Counted from the first letter of the stretch, positions 36,187 through 45,678 are shown. The stretch: 64,000 bases of DNA from Paenibacillus sp. PL91 (GCF_012935325.2 NZ_JABBYG020000020.1:1-64000), one strand, 5' to 3'. The notes: generated by a model not told the origin, from the letters alone. Made by a program: numbers and translations.

Positions 36187-37842
36187 CTATTTTTTGATCG
36201 CTGCTTCCACTTCTTTGGTGATTTGATCGCCGCCAAGCCGTTTCCATTCCGCAACGAACGAATCAAACTTGTCGACAGGCTCTTCACCCATTACGATTTT
36301 CAAAAATGTTTCATTTTCCAATTTCAGTAAGATGGCCCATTTCAATTCCATCGTTTTCGTCTGTCCGAAGAAGACGTTGCGCGTGACAACGAAATTGGCT
36401 GGATCGGTTTGAGCCGCGCCCTCCATTCTAGCCATCACTTCGGACCATGCAGCTAAATCCTTTTTCGGATTCTCATCATTTTTCTTCACGGCGTTATACC
36501 AATTTGTTAATTCCGTGTTAAGTTTGGACGGATCTTTCGCTTCCCATGCGCTCTTCAATTCGGAATGAGTTCTGAATACGGCATCTTCCGTATCGAGGTT
36601 GAGGGCAAACGGCCATACCCACCAGCCGACGTTCAGCCCCTTATAAATGTCTATCGCATCCGGATCAAGCTGACGTCCGGCTTGAGTCTGAACATTCAAT
36701 ATTTTCATAACCGCATCGGGATGTTCGTACCCCTTCCTGACAACTAAGTACGAGCCGGCCGGATCCGTATCATACGTATTGAATTTCCCGTCTGCATCAA
36801 CAGGAACGGAATAGGCCTTCCACTCTGCTTTCGGATCGTTCTTGACGGAATCGGTTAACGGACTGCCATAAGGACTCCACCATGGTTCGAGTACGATGCC
36901 TAACTTCCCTGCCGCACCAAGCTCGTTCACATCTTTGCGTATGGCAAATTGCTTGTCGATGATACCCGCCGCATACAAGTCGCGAAGCTTGGCTAACGCC
37001 GTTTTCATTTCCGGCAAGATGGAGCTGTAGGAGACGTTGCCTGACTTGTCTTTCATCCACTGGCCTTTATAAGCATGAAGCGATCCGAGTATAGGACTGA
37101 AGTTACTCTTCCCTTCATACGTGGACAAATCCGGAATTGACGTTAAGCCGACCGTATCCTTTTGACCGTTGCCATCCGGATCTTTCTCGACAAACGCTTT
37201 CGCTACAGCAACCAGATCATCGAGTGTCTTCGGCGTTTCCATCCCGACTTTCTCGAGCCAATCCTGCCTGATCCAGGTTAAGCTATGCTGTCCGCTGATT
37301 TTCGTACTTGGAAGACCCATCAGTTTGCCGTTTATAGTGCCTCTCTTCAAAACACGATCCTCATAGGAATCGTAATAACCTTTAATAAGCGGGCTTGCCA
37401 GCTTCTCATAAACGTCAGACAGGTCTGCAATCAGATCGGCTTCCGTTAATTGCTTCAGCTGCTTTTCATTCACGAGGAACGCATCCGGAATATCTCTGCT
37501 CGCGATGGATACAGAAAGTTTTTGCTGGTAAGCTTCATCCGTTTCCGTCTGCCAAGCAAACTTAACTTTGACATTCAATTTTTTCTCGATATATCGGAAG
37601 TACTCGTTGTTTTCGACCGTGTCCCCATTGGGCAGATTAGTGCCTTTCGCGCTGATGCCTTTCCCGATGCTTAGCGTAATCGGCTGACTATACTTACCAA
37701 ATGGATCATTTGTGGCGGCTCCTTGCGTTTCATTCGTTTGGCTCGGCTCGGTGCTTGGCGTCACTTCATTATTACCCGTAGTACAAGCCGTCATCAGGAT
37801 TGTAAGTGACATGAGTACTGCTGCGGTTGTCTTGAGTTTCAT
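36187..37842 (-). CDS. Extracellular sugar-binding lipoprotein of an ABC importer (LplA-like)
   Basis: This 551-residue lipoprotein has the signal MKLKTTAAVLMSLTILMTAC, with Cys20 lipidated after Leu-Met-Thr-Ala, a Ser/Thr/Glu-rich tether (to about 45) and a type-1 solute-binding fold (e.g. TLDDLVAVAKAFVEKDPDGN, GIVLEPWW, WWVWPF). It would capture oligosaccharides outside the cell for an LplB/LplC permease. The ATG follows AAGGGGGAAA. It lies downstream of the YesM/YesN-type pair, as usual for this cassette, but its own permease genes are gone (a LplB stub is at 35914), so it is either orphaned or serves permeases encoded elsewhere. Its 5' end is duplicated at 51100 and in part at 58870-58964. 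Confidence 0.88.
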   Translation of the reverse strand: MKLKTTAAVLMSLTILMTACTTGNNEVTPSTEPSQTNETQGAATNDPFGKYSQPITLSIGKGISAKGTNLPNGDTVENNEYFRYIEKKLNVKVKFAWQTETDEAYQQKLSVSIASRDIPDAFLVNEKQLKQLTEADLIADLSDVYEKLASPLIKGYYDSYEDRVLKRGTINGKLMGLPSTKISGQHSLTWIRQDWLEKVGMETPKTLDDLVAVAKAFVEKDPDGNGQKDTVGLTSIPDLSTYEGKSNFSPILGSLHAYKGQWMKDKSGNVSYSSILPEMKTALAKLRDLYAAGIIDKQFAIRKDVNELGAAGKLGIVLEPWWSPYGSPLTDSVKNDPKAEWKAYSVPVDADGKFNTYDTDPAGSYLVVRKGYEHPDAVMKILNVQTQAGRQLDPDAIDIYKGLNVGWWVWPFALNLDTEDAVFRTHSELKSAWEAKDPSKLNTELTNWYNAVKKNDENPKKDLAAWSEVMARMEGAAQTDPANFVVTRNVFFGQTKTMELKWAILLKLENETFLKIVMGEEPVDKFDSFVAEWKRLGGDQITKEVEAAIKK

Positions 37843-38006
37843 TCTGTATTTCCCCCTTAGATCGTATATTTACCTTACAAAGCGATTGTACTATGCTTCT
37901 TGTCCTAGACAGGAGCGAAAACAGTCGATAGCAGGTAGAATTTGATCCTCCGTTTCTTATGTTTGTGTGTTTGCCGACCATTTTCACACCACCTCCGACT
38001 GAATTC

Positions 38007-39740
38007 CTACTCTAACGTACCTCTCCGCTGCGTCAACGGAATATTCATCGTCATCGTTGTACCATGACCAATGCGGCTTTCAACCTGAAACCGGCCTTTA
38101 TCTCGATAATGGACGTTGATCATCCGCAATACGTAACTTAGTCCGATGCCGAGGCCTGATTTTTTCTTTTCGTTTTCGTATGAAAGTAAGCGGGAAACTT
38201 CTTCCTCCGTCATGCCAGCTCCGTTATCTTTCACCTCAATGTTCATATGACCGTCATAAGCAGCGATGCGCACTTCGATCACCCCTTCTTCATCTCCAAG
38301 CCCATGATACAAAGCGTTTTCGACGATCGGCTGAAGGATGAAACGCGGAATCGTCTGGTCCAGCAGTGTCTCGTCCACATCGTATCGAACATTAAACTGA
38401 TAATCGTAACGAATGCGCTGAAGCGCCATGTAGTCTTTCAAGGCTTCGAGTTCATCGCGCAGACTGACGACGGATCCTTCTTTGCCTAAGTTATAGTGCA
38501 GAACACGTGTGAAAATGGAAACGAGACGGTCGATATCATCCTGCCCGTTCATGCGCGCGATCCATTGAATTGTATTTAACGTATTATGGATAAAGTGAGG
38601 ATTGATTTGATGGAGAAGCTTTTCCACTTCCAATTGCGCTTTCATCCGCTCATTCTGTTCGATTTCCGCAAACAATTCCCCCATTCGAGTTCTCATGAGA
38701 TCGAACTCGAATAGCACGCTGTCGAATTCGCGCACGTTCGTCTTATTGAGCTTAGAATCGAATTTGCTGCCTCTCAGGGAACGAATCTCTCTTAGAATGC
38801 TTCGGATCGGCCGGTATACGGTCCGCCATACCAATAATGCGAGCGCAATGCTTAGAGCAAGACATACGAGGCTGATGCCTCCGTATCGCAATAGCCAGGT
38901 ACGGAATTCCTTCTCAAAATCTCGTTTATCGATCGCAACGATGACACTCCACCCTTGGTCGCTAACTTCCTTGAAAAAATAAAATCCTTTTTCTTCTGCT
39001 ACATCAACAGCCGAGTTTTTAATAAAAGAAAAATCGGTGCCTGAAGGAAATTGAAGCTTGTTGTCACTGTAGGCAATTTTACCGCTCTGATTCAACAAAA
39101 TATGCGAGGCGTTCATCCCATATTGATCCTTTTTGAGAATTTTCTCAAAAAAAAGGAGATTGGTTTCTAGATACACGTAAATCGTTTGCTCTTCTATTCC
39201 AGGGACATTTACCGGTCTTGTCAACGAGAAAACGGCATTCTGACTGTGCTTGTACGCTGTTTCGTGCGGACCGAAGAACGATTCACCCTTAACGCTGGAC
39301 AGTAAAGGAAGCGATTCAATGGAGAAATCGTCCCTGATTTCCCGGTTTTCGAACTTCACTTTCTCATCGCCAGAAAAAAAATAGAGCATAACCCCCAAAT
39401 ATGGATTCGTGGAATTAACGAGACTCATATTTTTCTGAATCTCCGTCGTCAGCTGCAGCTGCTCAAAAATACTTTGAGACGAAAGTAGATTGGATAACGA
39501 TTGTCCGACAGATCCTTCTTGCGAAAGCTGCAGAGAGGCATACTCCATATTGCTAAGCGTATTTTCAAGACCCACTCTCGATTGGGACAGCGTGTTTTTA
39601 ATTCCGCTTTCGATTTTTTCATGAAAAATCGTTTGCAAAGCCAAATAAGAAACCACCCCTAGTGAGAGGAGTGGAATAATAGTACTCATCAGGAGCGTTA
39701 CAATCAATCGCGTTTTAAGGGAAGACCAGTCGATCTTCAT
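38007..39740 (-). CDS. YesM-type sensor histidine kinase
   Basis: This 577-residue membrane kinase has two membrane segments (about 12-35 and 285-310) flanking a Cache-like extracellular sensor, a HAMP-type linker (about 310-365), the HisKA-family His_kinase box LLHQINPHFIHNTLNTIQWI with the phospho-accepting His near 380, the N box QPIVENALYHGL, and G boxes DNGAGM and GLGIGL. It would autophosphorylate on sensing an extracellular sugar or binding protein. The ATG overlaps the stop of the response regulator (ATGA), so the two are co-translated. Its last 40 codons are duplicated at 51299-51410 and, degraded, at 59103-59285. Confidence 0.92.
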   Translation of the reverse strand: MKIDWSSLKTRLIVTLLMSTIIPLLSLGVVSYLALQTIFHEKIESGIKNTLSQSRVGLENTLSNMEYASLQLSQEGSVGQSLSNLLSSQSIFEQLQLTTEIQKNMSLVNSTNPYLGVMLYFFSGDEKVKFENREIRDDFSIESLPLLSSVKGESFFGPHETAYKHSQNAVFSLTRPVNVPGIEEQTIYVYLETNLLFFEKILKKDQYGMNASHILLNQSGKIAYSDNKLQFPSGTDFSFIKNSAVDVAEEKGFYFFKEVSDQGWSVIVAIDKRDFEKEFRTWLLRYGGISLVCLALSIALALLVWRTVYRPIRSILREIRSLRGSKFDSKLNKTNVREFDSVLFEFDLMRTRMGELFAEIEQNERMKAQLEVEKLLHQINPHFIHNTLNTIQWIARMNGQDDIDRLVSIFTRVLHYNLGKEGSVVSLRDELEALKDYMALQRIRYDYQFNVRYDVDETLLDQTIPRFILQPIVENALYHGLGDEEGVIEVRIAAYDGHMNIEVKDNGAGMTEEEVSRLLSYENEKKKSGLGIGLSYVLRMINVHYRDKGRFQVESRIGHGTTMTMNIPLTQRRGTLE

Positions 39741-41119
39741 TTTATCTCGATGCTCCCTTCGTTCGCTTTTCGGTATTCCGCTGGATTCATCCCGGCCCGT
39801 TCACGGAATATTTTGCTGAAATACTTTTCATCCTTATAGCCGGTTCGTTCCGCAATTCGGTAAATCGGGTACTTTGTTTCGACAAGCAGTCCTTTCGCCT
39901 TCTCGATCTGCAGTTCCTTCATGTATTCACCGAACGATCTACCAATAATCGTTTTGAAGCATTCGCTGAAATAGCCGCTGCTTATGTTAAATGTTGCTGC
40001 CACCATGTCGCGATTGACACGCAAATCGTCCAATTGCAGCATATAATAAAGTGCTTTCAAAACGGTGACGATGATTTCGTCAGAGTAAACGAAGCCTTTC
40101 ATTCTCTTCTGTATCGCACATCGAATCTCAATAAGGATTTGCTTAAACACGTACCAGCTTACCAACGATTCTGAGATGGAAGCGTATGTATCCAACTCGC
40201 CGCTTCGGAACATTTCGCGCCAAAGGCGCACGGATATACGGAGTAATTCCGACAAATATCGGTTGTCCGGTTTCGATTGCTCGATCAAGGCGATCAGACG
40301 CTGCCACCCCTCCTCTTCATAAAGCCAGCGGAAAGAGAACCATACTTCATCAAGCAGTTTTGGCTGATCGAGAATAGGTTTGTCCGTCGATTTTGCCGGC
40401 ATCATCGTCAGTTCGTACACTTTCCGATTCGGTTCGTATTCGTAAAACAAATAAGTACGAATGCTTTCGACAGATAATTCCCGCTTTCCATAAACTTTTA
40501 CAAGGACGTAATCGTTCGATTGAGCTGCATATCGACGTAAGGACGATTCTATTTCGTCATCCGTGCAAGCAATGGACCAAATTTGACCGCCGAGCAGTGT
40601 TACGGAAAAAATACCTGCCTTCATCAAATCAGGAACTGGATCTAGCTGCTTGGTTGTAAACATGAGCGCCAATAGATAAATAGGCTTATCTTCCGTCTTC
40701 GTTTTGGAAATACCCGTTCCCGCCACTTTATTCGTTTCGTCAAACCGGATTCTCTGTACGATTCGCGCCAGCATGTTATCCATGCTTTCTTTTTCCAACT
40801 GTGTTTTGACGATGTAGTCAATTGCTCCGGCACGCATGGCTTCTTGAATGTATTCGAAATCCTGATGACACGTCAGCACGACGATCCAGGTATTCGGATG
40901 CTGAGCACGAACCTCATGCATCAGTTCGAAACCACTCATTGTTGGCATCGTCAAATCGACGAACAGCAGGTCGACTTTGTGTTGCTGCATGAAATCGAGT
41001 GCCGCCCGACCGTTCCCCGCTTCGCCGACAATTCGGATGTCATATTTACTCCATGGCATCGTGGAAATTAGGCCCTTGCGAACCAGCTTCTCGTCATCCA
41101 CAATCAATGTATTTAACAT
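39737..41119 (-). CDS. YesN-type AraC-family response regulator
   Basis: I start at ATG 41119 (MLNTLIVDDEKLVRKG, after GAGGCG); an upstream frame to 41218 runs back through the terminator region. The receiver domain (1-120) has the acidic pair DDE, the phospho-Asp in LLFVDLTMP near residue 54 and the Lys of YIVKTQ. A middle region (about 150-370) is family-typical, and two AraC helix-turn-helix motifs fill the last 100 residues (MVAATFNISSGYFSECFKTI; IYRIAERTGYKDEKYFSKIF). Phosphorylated by the co-translated kinase, it should activate the nearby binding-protein and CAZyme genes. A decayed copy lies at 51299-52197. Confidence 0.92.
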   Translation of the reverse strand: MLNTLIVDDEKLVRKGLISTMPWSKYDIRIVGEAGNGRAALDFMQQHKVDLLFVDLTMPTMSGFELMHEVRAQHPNTWIVVLTCHQDFEYIQEAMRAGAIDYIVKTQLEKESMDNMLARIVQRIRFDETNKVAGTGISKTKTEDKPIYLLALMFTTKQLDPVPDLMKAGIFSVTLLGGQIWSIACTDDEIESSLRRYAAQSNDYVLVKVYGKRELSVESIRTYLFYEYEPNRKVYELTMMPAKSTDKPILDQPKLLDEVWFSFRWLYEEEGWQRLIALIEQSKPDNRYLSELLRISVRLWREMFRSGELDTYASISESLVSWYVFKQILIEIRCAIQKRMKGFVYSDEIIVTVLKALYYMLQLDDLRVNRDMVAATFNISSGYFSECFKTIIGRSFGEYMKELQIEKAKGLLVETKYPIYRIAERTGYKDEKYFSKIFRERAGMNPAEYRKANEGSIEIK

Positions 41120-41231
41120 TTTGTATCGCCTCGATCCTAACGTAATTTCGCTGTAAGTCGACATAATCAAGCAAGGTGCTCGTTCATCCTTTATCTTCTT
41201 CAGATTTATAGTACCCATAATATCTCTTCAA

Positions 41232-41276
41232 TAAAAAAAAGGGTAGCCCTCTGATATCATTCTATCAGAACTACCC
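41232..41276 (-). terminator. Terminator of the DeoR-isomerase-ROK operon
   Basis: On the minus strand GGGTAG...CTGATA/TATCAG...CTACCC forms an interrupted stem followed by eight T (41240-41233). It lies between the ROK kinase stop and the response-regulator start. A degenerate copy is at 52258-52305. Confidence 0.8.
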
Positions 41277-41300
41277 TCAATGTTTTGGAGACCCTTTAAT

Positions 41301-42227
41301 CTATCCCCTGACGTAATCATAAATCCCCTTAAAAGTGCTTGTAAGTGTATCTTGACTTATTAAAACATGCGTCCTAAGGCCCTGCGAAGCCAATCCCTCT
41401 TGAAAAGTGTGAGCGAACAAAAAGCCGCTATTGGAGATTTGGCCGCCTAGAATGATCCTGTCAGGTACAAATACACGTAGAGCAGGTGATAAAATGAGGG
41501 CCATTCGCTGACCAAATAGCTCAAAAAGCTGTCTCGCACCCGGCTCTTCGGATATAGCGGAATTCGCCAACTCGCGTACGTCACGACCTCTCAAATCCAT
41601 CCCCAATTCCAAAGCCAATTGAATAATACCTCTTTTGGAGATATAGTCATCCGCAATCCCGTTTCGATAGGGCACTTCATACAACCAACCGTTTTCCGGA
41701 ACGTCGCTCCGTTGTTTCACCAAGCGTCCATGCTCCAGAAAACAGGATCCGAGCCCCGTTCCGATTGTTAAGCATACGACCCTGTCTGCGCCTTGGGCTT
41801 CCCCGTAGACGGCTTCGCCGAGGCCGAACAATGAGGCGTCGTTCTCGAAAGTGATGCGGAACTCCGGGGCAAGCCTCTCCTGCACGGTAGCATCAGAGTG
41901 AAGCGCTTCCTCTAGCATCTTTCCGATAGGGAGCCTGTATAAGGAATCAAATTTGCCCAAGCCCCGAATGAGGCTTATCCCGTTCTCATAATCGAAAGGA
42001 CCGGGAAACGCCATACCAATTCCGCTAATCCGCTGGTTATCTTGCTCTACTTTGGAGATAACGTCCCTAACAATCCTAGCAAAGTTATTGATGATCTCAT
42101 CTGCGGATAATTCGGCTCGAGATTCGTAATGCGCGACGCTCGGCCCGATAATCGTTCCTCCGCATACCGCCGCGGCCTTGATCTGCGTTCCTCCGACATC
42201 GAAGGCCAGAATAATAGAAGAATTCAT
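41301..42227 (-). CDS. ROK-family sugar kinase
   Basis: This 308-residue protein has the ATP-binding FDVGGTQIKAA (residues 9-19), GMAFPGPF, the catalytic ENDASLFGLGEA (Asp near 133) and GTGLGSCF. The Cys-rich zinc motif of classical ROK glucokinases is absent (the region reads GWLYEVPYRNG), which places it with ROK proteins of less certain sugar specificity. No DNA-binding domain, so it is an enzyme. AGGAGG lies ahead of the ATG and the gene follows the mannose-6-phosphate isomerase by 13 bases. Together they would convert mannose or another hexose to fructose-6-phosphate in the cytoplasm. Confidence 0.87.
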   Translation of the reverse strand: MNSSIILAFDVGGTQIKAAAVCGGTIIGPSVAHYESRAELSADEIINNFARIVRDVISKVEQDNQRISGIGMAFPGPFDYENGISLIRGLGKFDSLYRLPIGKMLEEALHSDATVQERLAPEFRITFENDASLFGLGEAVYGEAQGADRVVCLTIGTGLGSCFLEHGRLVKQRSDVPENGWLYEVPYRNGIADDYISKRGIIQLALELGMDLRGRDVRELANSAISEEPGARQLFELFGQRMALILSPALRVFVPDRIILGGQISNSGFLFAHTFQEGLASQGLRTHVLISQDTLTSTFKGIYDYVRG

Positions 42228-42240
42228 TTTAGGCTACCTC

Positions 42241-43992
42241 CTAAGCTCTGACATAAGCTTTTATCGTACCGATGGTTTTCCCTTCACTTTTACCGCTTGG
42301 CCGAATCAAGTAGGTCGAGACGGAAGCAGGGACAATGAAAGTTTCCGCAAATCGGACCACAAATGGCTCGAACGATCCATCAGGACTTTCAACGGTCGCC
42401 TCTTCGCCTTCGATAAGGTTCAGCATATGAACACTTCCGTTCGACTCGTGAATGACGGGAAGCGAGAACCAGTGCCGACGCGTCTCGATGAATTCGAGCT
42501 CGTGCAGACCCGTCCGCTCTTCTATCCATCCTTCACCTTCCGCCACCTTTTCGATCTGGCCCACGCATTCCGACGTCGTCCATTCGGTAGTCCGGTTCCA
42601 TTGAATGACTTTGGCCCCATGCTCCACATGAACGGGTCTAGGCAGCCCGTCGAGACCGAGCCGATCCCAGTCCCATAGTTTAAACGTGAAAATATAAGGC
42701 GTAGCGCTAATCTCCAGCACCATACAGCCCGATGCGGAGCAATGGACCGTTCCTGCTGGGATGAGAAAATGATCATGCTTGGCTGCAGGATATACATTGA
42801 CATATTCCTTCGCTGGAAACGTACATTCCCCATTCTGTGCTTTGCGCAAATCCGTTATCATGGCTGCGGGATCGATGTTTTCCTTAAGCCCTAGATACAC
42901 TTCTGCCCCTGGCGCGGCATCAAGAATATAATAGCTTTCGTCCTGCGTATAAGACATGCCGAACTGCTCGCGGATATAGTCAGTAGTCGGATGCACCTGC
43001 AAGCTCAGGTTCTGTCCTCCTATCGTATCGAGGAAGTCGAACCGAATCGGGAATTCAGCACCGAAGCGCGAATAGACCTTCTCCCCCAGCAGCTTAATCG
43101 ATTCGAAGAAGACTAGATTGATGGCAGGTATCTCCAAACGCAAAGATCCGTATTGAAAATAAAGGCTGTTTTCTTCCGGCACACCATCGAAACCCCATGC
43201 GTATGGATGATTTTTTTGGGGTAGATCTATGTTAGACTCCAACCACGTACCGCCCCATACTCCCGGGTCGAAGTAGGGTACGAGCCGGAACGGCTGGCTT
43301 GCGGTCTGAGATAGCCCGGCGAACAACGCTTGCTTGGATAACATCTTAGGTTCATTCTTGGAATTTGAATCCAGATAGTAATCGATACGATCGAACAGAG
43401 ATCTCTTGAGCCGGTCCGCCATGCGCCATTCAAAGAAGAAACCGCGCTTGTAGAGACGAAGAGTATCATCTTCTCTTTTACTTGTCCGCCAGTTGCCCAT
43501 CTCCTTCGCTCGGAAACGAAGTTGAATTTCCCAACGTGCTAAGTCCGCATAGATTAGAACGTCACCACTTGCGATAAGTGAGGCCCCGAATCCGATGACC
43601 ACGATAATCCCGTTATCTATCGCCGCTATCTTACTACGTAATTTGTCGACTTTATCCGGCTGGTAAAACTCATCTATATTGAAAGGCGCCATGTACCCGA
43701 ATACGCGATCGTCTGACATATAACGCTCGACTTTGCGATCAGCCTCTAATGGGTCGAGTGCTGCCTCTTCAGATCTGACAATCATTTTCGGCTTTAGGGA
43801 GACTGCCAATCCTTCGAGAATTTCCTCCTGTCTGACGCCAGGGTAACATTCCACAACGACGATCACCTTCTTCTTCCTCTTATTCGCAATTGACGCCTCT
43901 ATCGTATCCCCGATCGCCTTATAGCCCGACCAAGCTTCATGCTCCCAATTTCGAATCGTGATGGATGGCTCCTTGTTGTATGAAGATTTCAT
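42241..43992 (-). CDS. Class I mannose-6-phosphate isomerase with N-terminal extension
   Basis: This 583-residue protein has a C-terminal type-I isomerase domain (about 235-583) with the zinc and active-site blocks LSLQVHPTTDYIREQFG, the Glu of QDESYYILD, and FLIPAGTVHCSASGCMVLEI. It interconverts mannose-6-phosphate and fructose-6-phosphate. The first 210 residues (VIVVVECYPGVRQEEILEGL, DDRVFGYMAPFNIDEFYQ) resemble a uridine-kinase-like P-loop fold whose Walker A lysine motif is missing (CYPGVRQ), so this part is probably non-catalytic. It sits between a DeoR regulator and a ROK kinase in one operon. The isomerase-only family length is about 320. Confidence 0.85.
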   Translation of the reverse strand: MKSSYNKEPSITIRNWEHEAWSGYKAIGDTIEASIANKRKKKVIVVVECYPGVRQEEILEGLAVSLKPKMIVRSEEAALDPLEADRKVERYMSDDRVFGYMAPFNIDEFYQPDKVDKLRSKIAAIDNGIIVVIGFGASLIASGDVLIYADLARWEIQLRFRAKEMGNWRTSKREDDTLRLYKRGFFFEWRMADRLKRSLFDRIDYYLDSNSKNEPKMLSKQALFAGLSQTASQPFRLVPYFDPGVWGGTWLESNIDLPQKNHPYAWGFDGVPEENSLYFQYGSLRLEIPAINLVFFESIKLLGEKVYSRFGAEFPIRFDFLDTIGGQNLSLQVHPTTDYIREQFGMSYTQDESYYILDAAPGAEVYLGLKENIDPAAMITDLRKAQNGECTFPAKEYVNVYPAAKHDHFLIPAGTVHCSASGCMVLEISATPYIFTFKLWDWDRLGLDGLPRPVHVEHGAKVIQWNRTTEWTTSECVGQIEKVAEGEGWIEERTGLHELEFIETRRHWFSLPVIHESNGSVHMLNLIEGEEATVESPDGSFEPFVVRFAETFIVPASVSTYLIRPSGKSEGKTIGTIKAYVRA

Positions 43993-44040
43993 GTAATTCC
44001 ACAGCTCCTTCGCATTAATTTATCATAATATATCATAAAT

Positions 44041-44054
44041 TAACACAAATGAAC
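44041..44054. promoter_or_regulatory. DeoR-type box 1
   Basis: TAACACAAATGAAC lies between the DeoR stop (44070) and the isomerase start (43992). The same 12-mer precedes the DeoR gene itself (44875), which makes a shared operator likely. Confidence 0.55.
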
Positions 44055-44069
44055 ATTGTTATTTGTCAT

Positions 44070-44846
44070 CTAGATGATATGTAGCTCCACGCCGCTTTCT
44101 TCGATGTGCTTCTTGTCCTCATCCCCTATGCCTTGATCCGTAACAAAAACATCAATATCGGTAAGATGAGCCACAGTCGAGAAAAATCTTCTTCCGATCT
44201 TGGACGAGTCGAGAACCATAACGACCTTCTTGGAAGAACGGATCATCGCTTTCTTTACTTGCGTATCAAGCAGATTAGGATCGGTAAAGCCTCCTTCGGA
44301 TAAATACCCCAAGGCGGATAAAAACAAGGTATCTGCATGATACCGTTCGAAAAATTCTTCCGCGACTGGTCCGACAAAGGTTCCGGATACTTCCCTTAGC
44401 ATGCCACCACAGCAAATGATGGTATTTCTCTCCGATACAAACGGGCGAAAGCGGCTCAACGTTTCCATTCCGTTCGTAAGCAAGGTCAACTGGTCGTACG
44501 ACACTAGAAGCTCAGCCATACGGGAAACCGTTGTTCCGTTCTCTAGGATCAGCACGTCCCCATCTCGCACAAATCGTTCGGCCACATAGGTAGCCAAGCG
44601 GTCTTTAACATCCTGATTGTGGGACTGTTTAGCGTCCAAACCCGGTTCTTCTTCCGAGGAGAGAGAATCTCGAAAGATCACTCCTCCATGGGAACGTAGC
44701 ACGTGCTTTTCCTTCTCAAGCACGTTCAAATCACGGCGGATCGTCATTTCCGATACTCCAAAATGATCGCTCAGCTCTTTCATTGTGGCAGCGCCATGTT
44801 CGGATATATAGTTTAACAGTGCTTGTTTCCTTTGCAACGGTAGCAT
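44070..44846 (-). CDS. DeoR/GlpR-family transcriptional repressor
   Basis: This 258-residue regulator has an N-terminal winged helix (about 5-57: MKELSDHFGVSEMTIRRDLN, then LEKEKHVLRSHGG) and a C-terminal phosphosugar-sensing domain (ENGTTVSRMAELL, LTNGMETLSRF, FLSALGYLSEGGFTD, VVMVLDSSKIGRR). Such proteins repress sugar catabolic operons and respond to phosphorylated sugars. It heads the operon with the isomerase and ROK kinase. Two identical TAACACAAATGA boxes, one upstream and one immediately downstream, are its probable binding sites, implying autoregulation. The start follows AGGGGGTG. Confidence 0.9.
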   Translation of the reverse strand: MLPLQRKQALLNYISEHGAATMKELSDHFGVSEMTIRRDLNVLEKEKHVLRSHGGVIFRDSLSSEEEPGLDAKQSHNQDVKDRLATYVAERFVRDGDVLILENGTTVSRMAELLVSYDQLTLLTNGMETLSRFRPFVSERNTIICCGGMLREVSGTFVGPVAEEFFERYHADTLFLSALGYLSEGGFTDPNLLDTQVKKAMIRSSKKVVMVLDSSKIGRRFFSTVAHLTDIDVFVTDQGIGDEDKKHIEESGVELHII

Positions 44847-44874
44847 ATCGCACCCCCTGTGTTTTCACTCATTC

Positions 44875-44888
44875 TAACACAAATGATC
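44875..44888. promoter_or_regulatory. DeoR-type box 2
   Basis: TAACACAAATGATC lies about 30 bases upstream of the DeoR start and repeats box 1 at 12 of 12 core positions. Confidence 0.55.
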
Positions 44889-45393
44889 GAAAATGTTCAA
44901 AATCTATCCCTTTTGGTTTTGAAGACCTTTTGGGAACCTTAATACAGAAAAATAGACGTGACTGGTTTTGTTCACGTCTTACGCTTATACCAAGACATGC
45001 TGCTAAAGATTGGCGCCCGAATCAACATGTCTCGTCGGGACAATTGTTAACCAATATCGTCCACAAAGAAAATTAAAACTAACGCCGTTACAGTACTGAC
45101 GCCAATTTGCTGTGAATCATCTTTTGTTGGCTGTCCAAATTCTAGAAGCTATCGTGGGTGATCTCATACATGTAAGCCTTTATCTTGTTCCTTTCGTTAA
45201 ATAGACTTTTTTCTACTTTATGCGAAGTTTTTGCCATTGATAGTTGATCCCATCTGTGCTAAAGTTGCTCACCGTCCTGGAAGGTATCAGATTCCTTTGC
45301 TTGTGCATAAACCCTGAAAGATGGAGTTGCAGTGCATAATCTTCCGTTAAATACAAATAATAACGATTATTCTGGTTTAAGGAGTCAAGCAAG
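44889..45393. other. Gap with possible decayed coding sequence
   Basis: A minus-strand frame near 45213-45370 ends in SNFSTDGINYQWQKLRIK, which has the look of a beta-sandwich C-terminus from an extracellular enzyme, but no start or family can be named. The rest is unassigned. Confidence 0.3.
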
Positions 45394-45577
45394 ATGGTAA
45401 CGGCTGTATGCGAGCTTGTCTCTTCTCTTGACGAAAACACAAGCATGATTATAAGCAAATTAGGCGAGATTCCGGACCTTATACACCGAAGCTTTCAGCT
45501 TGGCGATAGCAGCGTGCAAGCTGCGGTGATATACGTGGAAAGCTTAGCGGACGACTCTGTCATCAATAAAGAGGCCA
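45394..45577 (+). pseudogene. N-terminal fragment of a GerA-family spore germination protein
   Basis: ATG at 45394 follows AAGGAG. The peptide (SLDENTSMIISKLGEIPDLI, then HRSFQLGDSSVQAAVIYVES and LADDSVINKEAI) matches the start of GerA/GerBA receptor subunits, which trigger germination in spores. After about 60 residues the DNA switches to a minus-strand response-regulator fragment. The other 430 residues are absent. Confidence 0.7.
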
Positions 45578-45678
45578 TTAGAGATCCCGAGCTTTTTCCA
45601 CTCTATATGTTCGCTTAACCCTTCCCGAATCCAGGCTTCGTCGTCTATAATTACCGCTCTGCATTCCGCATTAATCAT
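45578..45678 (-). pseudogene. N-terminal fragment of a YesN-type response regulator
   Basis: ATG at 45678, after GAGGTAAACATA, reads MINAECRAVIIDDEAWIREG then LSEHIEWKKLGI, the standard opening of receiver domains with the acidic DDE. It then runs into the GerA fragment of the opposite strand and is lost. The junction near 45577 marks a deletion or inversion endpoint. Confidence 0.7.

Noticed and set aside
41119..41218. Extended N-terminus of the response regulator
   Set aside because: It runs back toward the upstream terminator; the conserved receiver starts at 41119 with its own ribosome site.
44106..44303. Plus-strand frames opposite the DeoR gene
   Set aside because: Antisense shadows with no start signals or conservation-like patterns.
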